Assembly: GCA_030670005.1 (NCBI GenBank)
Contig: DAOVCL010000083.1
Coordinates: forward strand, 1-8,259
Reading direction: 5' to 3'
From: Candidatus Zixiibacteriota bacterium
GTDB lineage: Bacteria > SM23-81 > DAOVCL01
DNA length: 8,259 nt
Below are positions 1-5,338 of the stretch, piece after piece. Every line of letters begins with the position of its first letter. The first letter of the stretch is position 1. The notes beneath the pieces are model-generated. The model saw only the letters and a list, made by a program, of their open reading frames with translations. It was not told the origin of the DNA and did no database searches. Position numbers and translations under genes: made by a program.

Positions 1-455
1 GGGAAGAAGAGAACCGTTCTTCCCTGGGCAGCTTCAATAACCTTACTTACAGAGGTAGCCACCGAAGTGGCTCTGGCCATAACTCCCAAGTAGACGGTCT
101 CCAGATGGGCAAAAGTGCTATAATCTCCCTCAATGGTGAGAACCGTCTCCCAGGCTTTAATGCTATCCCCATCCCTTAGAGCCCTGATCACAAGCTCCTC
201 TGGTTGTTCTGCACAGAGGGTGAGGATGGCAATGGCCTCATCTACCCCACAGAGAACTCCATCCTGGCGCGGAAAGACCTGCATAAGAACCGAGGAGTGT
301 TGGTTGTCCTTAATGAGAACATCTTTTGTGCGAACGAAATACTTGTCGCTATACCAACCCTTCCTTATCTTCTCCACAGGGAGGTCAAAGACCTGAGGAG
401 GAAGCTTTTTACCCCTCTCCCACCTGCTCCCCTTCTCAGCCAATTTGAGCCCCAT
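1..455 (-). CDS. pncB: Nicotinate phosphoribosyltransferase, N-terminal part (cut by the window edge)
   Basis: Cytoplasmic NAD-salvage enzyme that joins nicotinate to PRPP to give nicotinate mononucleotide. Reading the minus strand from 455 gives 151 open codons to the window edge, so the C-terminal part, including most of the phosphoribosyl-binding core, is missing. Family-like segments are FDLPVEKIRKGWYSDKYFVR near residue 25, a QVFPRQDGVLCGVDEAIAIL stretch, and TIEGDYSTFAHLETVYLGVM followed by ARATSVATSV, typical of the short archaeal/thermophile-type NAPRTases. The ATG at 455 is chosen because GGAG lies 7 bases before it; an in-frame TTG four codons later is weaker. The ATG lies inside the end of the nicotinamidase gene (20-base overlap), indicating translational coupling. 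The upstream neighbour makes nicotinate, the substrate of this enzyme, which supports the call. Identification is from remembered family sequence, not a search. Confidence 0.9.
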   Translation of the reverse strand, partial: MGLKLAEKGSRWERGKKLPPQVFDLPVEKIRKGWYSDKYFVRTKDVLIKDNQHSSVLMQVFPRQDGVLCGVDEAIAILTLCAEQPEELVIRALRDGDSIKAWETVLTIEGDYSTFAHLETVYLGVMARATSVATSVSKVIEAAQGRTVLFF

Positions 456-954
456 ATATCTTCTCCATCCTCTTCAGGGAGAAGTCGTGGAACTGGGGAT
501 CAAAGTCAGCCACCCCACTGCTGTATACCCTCACCCTGTAATCCCTGTTTCTCAATCCTCCTACGGTGTCCATCACACAGATGGAGGTGCAGACCCCCAC
601 AACCTCCACTTCACTGATACGGTTTCTCTTGAGGATAGCATCAAGGTCTGTTTCATAGAACCCACTATATCTTCCCTTCTTGACCACAAGATCTTCTTTA
701 CCCACTGGCAGCTCATCTATGATCTCCGCCCCTGCTGTTCCCTCTACACAGTGGGGGGGAAATAGCTCAAACTCCCTATCATCTTTACGGTGGGAGTCGC
801 AGAGGAAGATGACCAGATCACCACCTTTATGGAAATCCTCTATCTTTTGCCGGACGAAGGGGACAATTCCCCTGGCTTTATCCCCACAGTAGAGCCTCCC
901 TGTGGGATAAAGGAAATCCTTAAGCATATCTATAACCAGCAGAGCTTTACCCAC
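436..954 (-). CDS. pncA: Nicotinamidase (isochorismatase-like cysteine hydrolase)
   Basis: Hydrolyses nicotinamide to nicotinate and ammonia, feeding the phosphoribosyltransferase encoded just downstream. The 172-residue protein has the complete catalytic set of the family: Asp9 in LLVIDM, Lys93 in VKKGRYSGF, and the nucleophile, probably Cys126, in GVCTSICVMDT. A metal-binding trio is visible as Asp53 and His55 (CDSHR) and His68 (FPPHCVEGT); the PPHCV-GT-GAE signature separates nicotinamidases from other isochorismatase-fold hydrolases. Length is normal for the short archaeal/bacterial form. The start is GTG at 954. A TGA stands in frame 12 codons upstream and no in-frame ATG lies between, so this start is likely, though AGGTG sits unusually close to it. 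The C-terminal end overlaps the next gene by 20 bases. Confidence 0.92.
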   Translation of the reverse strand: MGKALLVIDMLKDFLYPTGRLYCGDKARGIVPFVRQKIEDFHKGGDLVIFLCDSHRKDDREFELFPPHCVEGTAGAEIIDELPVGKEDLVVKKGRYSGFYETDLDAILKRNRISEVEVVGVCTSICVMDTVGGLRNRDYRVRVYSSGVADFDPQFHDFSLKRMEKIYGAQIG

Positions 955-962
955 TTCACCTA

Positions 963-991
963 AAACTACCTCAAAACTCTCCAGATGTCAA
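963..991 (-). promoter_or_regulatory. Candidate sigma-70 promoter of pncA-pncB, nearly leaderless
   Basis: On the minus strand a perfect -35 hexamer TTGACA (986-991) is separated by 17 bases from a weak -10 hexamer TAGTTT (963-968; 3 of 6 match, including the important A2 and T6). Transcription would start around 956-957, only two or three bases before the GTG start at 954. The message would therefore be almost leaderless. Spacing and -35 are strong, the -10 is poor. Confidence 0.45.
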
Positions 992-1111
992 GTGAAATTC
1001 CTGGTTTGTAACAGTTCATCACGGGATCTCACGGGAAAAGCAATTGAAAATTAAGAATTAAGAATGAGGTTTCTGCTGGCTATTCCTGATCCCTGTAGAC
1101 TGACCTCTGAA

Positions 1112-1510
1112 CTACAAACTTGCAAGATCTTGATTTTTTAACAAAATTTTTCAGGCTGCCTTGACGGATCTCTCCTTTCCGTTTTGGTAGCAGAGGGTTT
1201 CTACCGCACTTTAGTGCAGGGTTAAGGGCCTTTAGGCCCCTTTGTCTAACCCACAATGGGCTAAAGTCGGGTAGAAAAACTGAAATTGGAAAATAGAAAG
1301 AGAACTACTCTCTGAGCGATTCAGTGGTTATCCGTGGTGACTATTCAGCTATCAGCTTTGTGTCTTTCCCCATTTTCTCATTTTCCTAATTTCCATTTTC
1401 GCCTTTTCGCCTCTCGGCTCTCGGCTTTTCATTGAAATCCGTGCCCCTTGTTTGGTTGCGGCTTTGCCGCGCTGGGGTAGTCCGTGGTGATCGGTGGTGA
1501 AGTATTACCC
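1112..1510 (+). repeat. Composite interspersed repeat, copy A (long form)
   Basis: Four blocks here recur in the same order and orientation at 5339-5514. Block 1 (1112-1150) carries the perfect palindrome CAAGATCTTG at 1123-1132 followed by a T run and ACAAA. Block 2 (1321-1340) reads TCAGTGGTTATCCGTGGTGA. Block 3 (1454-1488) carries the hairpin GCGGC-TTT-GCCGC inside GGTTGCGGC...GCTGGG and ends TCCGTGGT; it matches the other copy at 30 of 35 positions with all mismatches in the loop or spacer. Block 4 is TTACC near 1505-1509. This copy is about 220 bases longer than the other, and the extra DNA includes the inverted-repeat block at 1198-1277. No reading frame or transposase is present, so it looks like a short non-autonomous or REP-like repeat family. 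Confidence 0.6.
1198..1277. repeat. Nested inverted-repeat block (MITE-like or structured RNA)
   Basis: An outer 8-bp perfect inverted repeat, TTTCTACC (1198-1205) and GGTAGAAA (1270-1277), encloses several further pairings: ACTTTAG (1208-1214) with CTAAAGT (1261-1267), GGGTTA (1219-1224) with TAACCC (1247-1252), and GGGCC (1226-1230) with GGCCC (1235-1239) around a TTTA loop. A competing fold gives GCAC-TTTA-GTGC at 1206-1217 and CCCA-CAA-TGGG at 1250-1260. CTTTAG/CTAAAG recurs three times. A further GGTAG at 1186-1190 could compete for CTACC. There is no coding capacity and no obvious target-site duplication. A MITE remnant or a structured RNA would both fit; the pairing itself is directly visible. 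Confidence 0.6.
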
Positions 1511-1589
1511 TGGCTCAAACTTAGGTACTGGGAAGGCAGATTATAACCAGGGTGGTGGGGCCGGGGGCCAGAATTCATTAAAAAATAGC

Positions 1590-1618
1590 TTGACAAAGGG
1601 GAACAAATTTGTTATTAA
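1590..1618 (+). promoter_or_regulatory. Sigma-70-type promoter with a palindrome in the spacer
   Basis: A perfect -35 hexamer TTGACA (1590-1595), a 17-base spacer and TATTAA (1613-1618, 4 of 6) form a good housekeeping-type promoter with a start near 1625, about 24 bases before the first gene it would drive. The perfect 12-bp palindrome AACAAATTTGTT (1602-1613) fills the second half of the spacer and touches the -10, a position where a bound dimeric repressor would block polymerase. It would transcribe the secreted-protein gene and the activator gene together. Confidence 0.65.
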
Positions 1619-1648
1619 TTGAGTGAAATCATTAAAAGGACCGGTGTG

Positions 1649-1957
1649 ATGAAGAGAAAGCTAATGTTGGCGACAGCCATCCTTCTGCTGGGATTAGGAG
1701 GGACAACCCTCTCTACTCCTGGTCCAGATCAGAACGCCTACTATGAGGCCGAGCCCTGGGATGACATCTACAGCCAGGGGAGAGATGGCTCGACCAACCC
1801 TGACACCAGTGCCATTGTGCTTCCAGATCGAGGCACATCCCACTCCCCCCAGTCCCTTTTCCTAAATAAATCCGCAAAAAAGGGCCAGGTGCGGCGAGGG
1901 AAGTCGGCTTCCCTCTGGTCCCAAATCAGATATTTCATCATCTCCCTTTGGAGATAA
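1649..1957 (+). CDS. Small secreted protein of unknown function
   Basis: A 102-residue protein I do not recognise. It begins with a clear Sec signal peptide: basic MKRKL, a hydrophobic core at residues 6-18 (MLATAILLLGLGG), and a possible cleavage after TLS near residue 22. The mature part is about 80 residues, polar and acidic at first (YYEAEPWDDIYSQG), then low in hydrophobics, then basic with dibasic pairs (KK 77-78, RR 82-83), and ends in an aromatic/hydrophobic stretch, SLWSQIRYFIISLWR. It has no cysteines. ATG at 1649 is chosen because AAGGA (1636-1640) sits 8 bases before it and the signal peptide starts there; in-frame TTG and GTG codons upstream lack this. The stop is 17 bases before the activator gene, so the two are probably co-transcribed. 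A secreted signal or sensor partner for the activator is possible but unproven. Confidence 0.65.
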   Translation: MKRKLMLATAILLLGLGGTTLSTPGPDQNAYYEAEPWDDIYSQGRDGSTNPDTSAIVLPDRGTSHSPQSLFLNKSAKKGQVRRGKSASLWSQIRYFIISLWR

Positions 1958-1960
1958 CCC

Positions 1961-1966
1961 GGGGAG
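1961..1966 (+). promoter_or_regulatory. Ribosome binding site fixing the activator start at 1975
   Basis: GGGGAG ends 8 bases before ATG 1975, ideal spacing. The longer reading from TTG 1948 would place the start inside the preceding gene with no comparable site, so the 996-residue form is preferred over the 1005-residue form. The purine-rich stretch is also complementary over six bases to the C-rich segment of the candidate RNA at 5230-5235. Confidence 0.7.
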
Positions 1967-1974
1967 AGCTAAAG

Positions 1975-4965
1975 ATGGGAGAATTTGAGAGGTTAACCAG
2001 AGAATCCTGCAGGGAGGCGGCGTTGGGTAACTACCGGGAGGCATACCAGGGATACAGAAAGGCCCTACAGATGGCTAATGTACCTCCTAAGGCAGAGACA
2101 AAGGTGAGTATAGAGTTGGCCGATTGTCTCTATCGGATGGGCAAGTTCCGTTATGCCTTGAGGCAAATAGGCAAGGTAAAGAGATCATCCTGTCAGCCAA
2201 AGGATCTCCACAGACTACTTATCTTAGAAGCCAATCTAAGACTGGAGTTAGGGGAATATGATAAAGCAAAGGAGATCGCTCAAAGTGCCTTTAAGAAACT
2301 CCTTCCTACCGGTGAGCACGGGCTTTTGGCAGAGGCGGAGCACTGTCTGGGCAAAGTCTTACTGCGCACAGGCGATCCAAGGGGGGCAAAGGAATACTTT
2401 GAGGGCGCTCTCTCTTCCTTCCGACTCATCAATAACAAGAAGGGGATGCTCAAGGCCATAAATAGCCTGGCTCAGGTTGCCTTTATGGCTTCAGATTGGA
2501 ATGAAGCGTTAAAAGACCTACAGAAGGGGTTGAAGATCTGCCCCCTGGAGTGGGGGAGAGAAAGAGCAGCTATGATGGGAAACCTGGGCACTCTCTATAG
2601 GAGAATGGGAAATTGGAAGGAGGCCCTAAACCTCCTTGAATCGAGCTTAGAGCTTAAACTGAAGATAGGGGAGACTCTCCCTATCGTGAAAGGTTCTATC
2701 TCCCTGGGAAGACTCTACCTGATCCAGAGGAAATGGAAGAGGGCGGAGAAACTCTTGCAGAAGGCACTCATCCTGTGCCAGAGCCATAAGTACACAAGAG
2801 AGGAGGCGATGAGCCTGGAGTCTTTGGGCGATCTGGCCAAGGAAAGAGGTAACTTTGACCAAGCCAGGGACTACTACCGGAGGACATTGGAGATAGCAAG
2901 GAAATTGGCCCCTCAAGGAGATCTGGTCAATCAGGTGCAGAGGAGAAGGGCAGAGCTTCTCATAGCTGAGGGGAGTGATCTTAAGGAAGTTTTAAAATGT
3001 GTCCAGGAGGCCCTTAAAATCTCCCAGGCTCTGGGTGATAAGTTTGAAGAGGGCTGTTGCTATCGGGCCTTGGCCTTTCTCTCTGAGGCGGAAGAAAACT
3101 GGAAGTCAGCTAAGGCAAATTTCAGGAAGGCCATTGAGGTCTTCAAGTCCATTGGGGAAAGGTTCGAGCAGGGGAAGACACTTCTCGAAGAGAGCGGATT
3201 CATCCTCTCCTCCCTTCAGGAAGATCGGAAGAAAAGGGAGACCACAGAGCAACTGAAGGAGGCCAGAAGGATATTCCAGGGATTGGGAGCCCATTATGAA
3301 GAGGGTTTGGTGGAGATCGAATTGGCCAAAGCTCAGATGAACGGAACAAATCCCGATCGGGCCCTTGGCCTCTTAGAGTCTGCCGAGAGGATTTTTAAAA
3401 GGATAAGCGAAAAGGATGGCCTCAAGGAGATATTGACCTTGAGGGCCAAGATGGAGAAAAAACTGGCCACATCCTCTCTCCTGGTAAGGGAGGAGAAGGC
3501 AGCTTTGGATAGGTTTAACCACATATCCCCTGAGGATATAGACGTCCTGCTCCATTTTCTCTCCGAGAGGGTGAAGGCCGAAAGGGGCTTTATAGCTTTC
3601 CGCAGCAATTCCAGTGCTGACCTTGCCACAATGAACAGGTATAACTTGAACCCCTCGGAGGCAGACTTCCTCCTTAGCTATTTAGAGAACTTGGAGGGCC
3701 AGGTCATTACCCCTGGCCAACCATTTATCTGCACCTCAGTGGCTCACAACCAGATATTTTCCACCTTAAAGAAGGAAAAAGTGGAGAATTTTATTGTCTT
3801 CCCTTTTGGCGACGGCTGCATTGAGGGGCTCCTCTATGTTGACCGCACCCAAACAGGGGAAAAGGGGCCATTTAACCAGAAGGATCTGAATTTCTTCGTT
3901 CTGGCTGCTGATATCGTCCAGCTTAAGGTGGCTGAACTCCAGAGGGAGGAATTACTCAGGGAGAACCTCTACCTCAGGGAGAGGCTTGAGGAAAAGTATG
4001 GCTTTGGGAACATAGTTACCGTCAATCCCAGAATGGAGGAGGCCTTAAGAACTGCCAAAAGCTTCAAGGACTCCTGTCTCCCCATTCTTATCACCGGGGA
4101 AACGGGAACTGGCAAGGAGCTCATCGCCAGGGCTCTTCACTATAGCAGTCAGAGGCGGGGCAAAAACTTTGTGCCGGTAAACTGTGCCGCCTTCACCGAT
4201 ACCCTCTTGGAAAGCGAATTCTTTGGGCACAAGAAAGGCTCCTTTACTAATGCCATCAGCGATAAGAAGGGTCTCTTTGAGGAAGCCCAGGGGGGAACCC
4301 TATTCTTAGATGAAGTGGCCAATGCCAGTGAGTGGTTACAGGCCAAGCTCCTCAGGGTCTTAGAGGAGATGGAGATAAGGAGACTGGGGGAGACCAGAGT
4401 CAGAAAGGTGGAGGTGAGCATAATCACGGCCACCAACAAGGACCTGGAGAGGGAGGTAGAGGCTGGCAGGTTCCGTAAGGATCTCTACTACAGGCTTATC
4501 GGGGTGGAGATAAAGCTCTCTCCCTTAAGGGAGAGGAGGGAGGATATTCCGCCTCTCATCTACCACTTTCTGGAACTCTTCACCGAGAAGCGAGGGGGGA
4601 GAATAAAAGGGGTAAACAGGGAGGCGATGGATCTTCTCACTGCCTATGACTGGCCTGGAAATGTAAGGCAATTGAAGAATGAAATGGAAAGGGCCACGAT
4701 CCTGGCTTCTGGTGACAATCTCATCACCCCAGAACACCTCTCCCCTGCCCTCAAGTCACAGGTTCCGGCAGAGGATGACCAGTGCCCTAGATCCCTCCCC
4801 CATCAGTTGGCCAATTTTGAGAAGGAGAACATCTTAAAGGCCCTGCAAAAGAGCAAATGGGTGAAGACAAAAGCGGCTATGATCTTAAACATCCCTGAGG
4901 CAACCCTGAGGAGAAAGATGGGAAAATATGCGCTGGAGAGGGAAGTCACTTGCAAAAGTCTTTGA
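1975..4965 (+). CDS. Sigma-54-dependent activator with TPR array, GAF and Fis-type HTH
   Basis: Cytoplasmic enhancer-binding protein of 996 residues that would remodel sigma-54 RNA polymerase by ATP hydrolysis. In order: about twelve TPR-like helical pairs (residues about 8-475), for example GNYREAYQGYRKAL and GNLGTLYRRMGNWKEALNLL; a GAF-like domain (about 515-655); a short coiled linker; the AAA+ domain (about 685-915); and a Fis-type HTH (about 964-983) near the C terminus. AAA+ motifs seen are Walker A GETGTGKE (708-715), the sigma-54 contact loop as GSFTNA (755-760) in place of GAFTGA, Walker B LFLDEV with Asp779-Glu780, sensor I TATNKD, the arginine-finger stretch FRKDLYYRL (833-841) and WPGNVRQL (893-900). 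There is no receiver, kinase or PAS domain, so control probably runs through the TPR array (protein or peptide partner) and GAF (small ligand). It lies downstream of a secreted-protein gene and immediately upstream of a sigma-54 promoter with paired dyads, its likely target. The AAA+ and HTH calls are secure; the ligand is unknown. Confidence 0.95.
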   Translation: MGEFERLTRESCREAALGNYREAYQGYRKALQMANVPPKAETKVSIELADCLYRMGKFRYALRQIGKVKRSSCQPKDLHRLLILEANLRLELGEYDKAKEIAQSAFKKLLPTGEHGLLAEAEHCLGKVLLRTGDPRGAKEYFEGALSSFRLINNKKGMLKAINSLAQVAFMASDWNEALKDLQKGLKICPLEWGRERAAMMGNLGTLYRRMGNWKEALNLLESSLELKLKIGETLPIVKGSISLGRLYLIQRKWKRAEKLLQKALILCQSHKYTREEAMSLESLGDLAKERGNFDQARDYYRRTLEIARKLAPQGDLVNQVQRRRAELLIAEGSDLKEVLKCVQEALKISQALGDKFEEGCCYRALAFLSEAEENWKSAKANFRKAIEVFKSIGERFEQGKTLLEESGFILSSLQEDRKKRETTEQLKEARRIFQGLGAHYEEGLVEIELAKAQMNGTNPDRALGLLESAERIFKRISEKDGLKEILTLRAKMEKKLATSSLLVREEKAALDRFNHISPEDIDVLLHFLSERVKAERGFIAFRSNSSADLATMNRYNLNPSEADFLLSYLENLEGQVITPGQPFICTSVAHNQIFSTLKKEKVENFIVFPFGDGCIEGLLYVDRTQTGEKGPFNQKDLNFFVLAADIVQLKVAELQREELLRENLYLRERLEEKYGFGNIVTVNPRMEEALRTAKSFKDSCLPILITGETGTGKELIARALHYSSQRRGKNFVPVNCAAFTDTLLESEFFGHKKGSFTNAISDKKGLFEEAQGGTLFLDEVANASEWLQAKLLRVLEEMEIRRLGETRVRKVEVSIITATNKDLEREVEAGRFRKDLYYRLIGVEIKLSPLRERREDIPPLIYHFLELFTEKRGGRIKGVNREAMDLLTAYDWPGNVRQLKNEMERATILASGDNLITPEHLSPALKSQVPAEDDQCPRSLPHQLANFEKENILKALQKSKWVKTKAAMILNIPEATLRRKMGKYALEREVTCKSL

Positions 4966-4966
4966 G

Positions 4967-4982
4967 TCGTCATTTATGGCGA
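4967..4982 (+). promoter_or_regulatory. Upstream activator dyad 1
   Basis: TCGTCA-TTTA-TGGCGA is an imperfect 16-bp dyad (5 of 6 arm positions complementary, the sixth G-T) beginning two bases after the activator stop codon. It is repeated at 5033-5048; across the 18 bases from CGTCA to GAATA/GAATAT the two copies agree at 16. Its centre lies about 200 bases upstream of the -12 element, in the range used by enhancer-binding proteins. The Fis-type HTH of the neighbouring activator is the obvious candidate ligand. Confidence 0.6.
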
Positions 4983-5032
4983 ATACTTAACAACTTAATA
5001 ATTAAAGAGTTATCAACCCACTATTTTTTCAG

Positions 5033-5048
5033 GCGTCAATTTTGGCGA
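5033..5048 (+). promoter_or_regulatory. Upstream activator dyad 2
   Basis: GCGTCA-ATTT-TGGCGA repeats dyad 1 with the same arm sequence and a different central A/T tetramer, which is how a dimer-binding operator behaves. Centres of the two dyads are 66 bp apart (about six helical turns), and this one is about 135 bp upstream of the -12 element. Between the dyads, TATCAACCCACTA (5011-5023) resembles an IHF site with one core mismatch; that part is weak. Confidence 0.6.
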
Positions 5049-5161
5049 ATATGCACCTCTCCCTTTTATCCCACCGAGAATAAGCAAATTTGATCTTCTT
5101 GTAACTTTACTTTTAACAAGCAGTTAGACCTATCGTAATTTTTTTCTATATTTCTTCAATC

Positions 5162-5177
5162 TGGCATAGATTTTGCA
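5162..5177 (+). promoter_or_regulatory. Sigma-54 (-24/-12) promoter
   Basis: TGGCATAGATTTTGCA matches the sigma-54 consensus TGGCAC-N5-TTGCW: TGGCA and TTGCA are both perfect and the key GG and GC are separated by exactly 10 bases. Transcription would start about 12 bases after the -12 C, near 5188. The nearest downstream features on this strand are a roughly 114-base untranslated segment and an intrinsic terminator; no plus-strand gene follows in the window. Confidence 0.8.
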
Positions 5178-5187
5178 TATCTTATTA

Positions 5188-5301
5188 ATCGTATTAAAAA
5201 AATTAGGCGGGTAAGTAAGCTTCTGTTTTTCTCCCGTGGCTTTGTGCGGAAGCCGAAAACTCGCCGAATGCAAAAGAGGCGGGCTTAGGTCCGCCTCTTT
5301 T
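5188..5301 (+). ncRNA. Candidate sigma-54-dependent small RNA
   Basis: A transcript from the -24/-12 promoter to the intrinsic terminator would be about 114 nt. No start codon with a ribosome binding site lies in it. Visible secondary structure: an A/T-rich 5' end; a 7-bp closing helix GGCGGGT (5206-5212) with ACTCGCC (5259-5265), one G-U pair; inside it a hairpin GGCTT (5238-5242) with AAGCC (5250-5254) and loop TGTGCGG; then the terminator helix. GCTTC (5219-5223) can compete for GAAGC (5249-5253), giving an alternative fold. An apparently unpaired pyrimidine segment, TGTTTTTCTCCCGT (5224-5237), contains UCUCCC, an anti-Shine-Dalgarno-like seed common in trans-acting sRNAs. It matches no RNA family I know. 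It could instead be a leftover leader of a lost gene. Promoter and terminator are seen; RNA function is inferred. Confidence 0.55.
5272..5301 (+). terminator. Intrinsic terminator, probably bidirectional
   Basis: AAAAGAGGCGG (5272-5282) and CCGCCTCTTTT (5291-5301) form a perfect 11-bp stem with an 8-base loop. The helix is GC-rich at the loop end and A-T at the base, giving a TTTT tail on either strand. It stops the candidate small RNA on the plus strand and, being symmetrical, can also stop minus-strand reading from the synthase gene that ends at 5538. The T run is only four bases, so efficiency may be moderate. Confidence 0.8.
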
Positions 5302-5338
5302 CATAATAGTTCAACACTGATACCCAAAGATATCTGCG

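Larger units (their letters stand above)
955..1589. other. Non-coding, repeat-rich intergenic region
   Basis: About 630 bases between the divergently oriented pncA and the secreted-protein gene, with no credible gene on either strand. It holds the pncA promoter, an A/T-rich stretch near 1045-1068, a composite repeat with a second copy at 5339-5514, a nested inverted-repeat block at 1198-1277, and a pyrimidine-rich tract at about 1367-1430 in which CTCGG is repeated. It also holds a 7-bp inverted repeat, ACCCTGG (1507-1513) and CCAGGGT (1547-1553), with a 33-base spacer. Composition differs clearly from the flanking genes. Confidence 0.8.

Noticed and set aside
133..892. Several plus-strand reading frames of 70-137 codons
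   Set aside because: They lie opposite pncA and the phosphoribosyltransferase, which have full family motifs; the plus-strand products show no motifs.
1367..1432. A CRISPR or tandem-repeat array in the pyrimidine-rich tract
   Set aside because: The CTCGG and TTTTCGCC units are very short, irregular and not separated by uniform spacers; it is low-complexity sequence.
1948..1974. A longer activator beginning at TTG 1948
   Set aside because: It would overlap the upstream gene by 10 bases and lacks a ribosome binding site, while ATG 1975 has GGGGAG at ideal spacing.
5098..5120. A third activator site from CTTGT...ACAAG
   Set aside because: Only five base pairs around a 13-base A/T-rich spacer, and no resemblance to the two TGGCGA dyads.
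5188..5301. A known riboswitch, 6S RNA, tmRNA or hammerhead ribozyme
   Set aside because: None of the conserved cores I know (c-di-GMP, fluoride, preQ1, guanidine, SAM classes, CUGAUGA/GAAA) is present and no gene follows to be regulated in cis.
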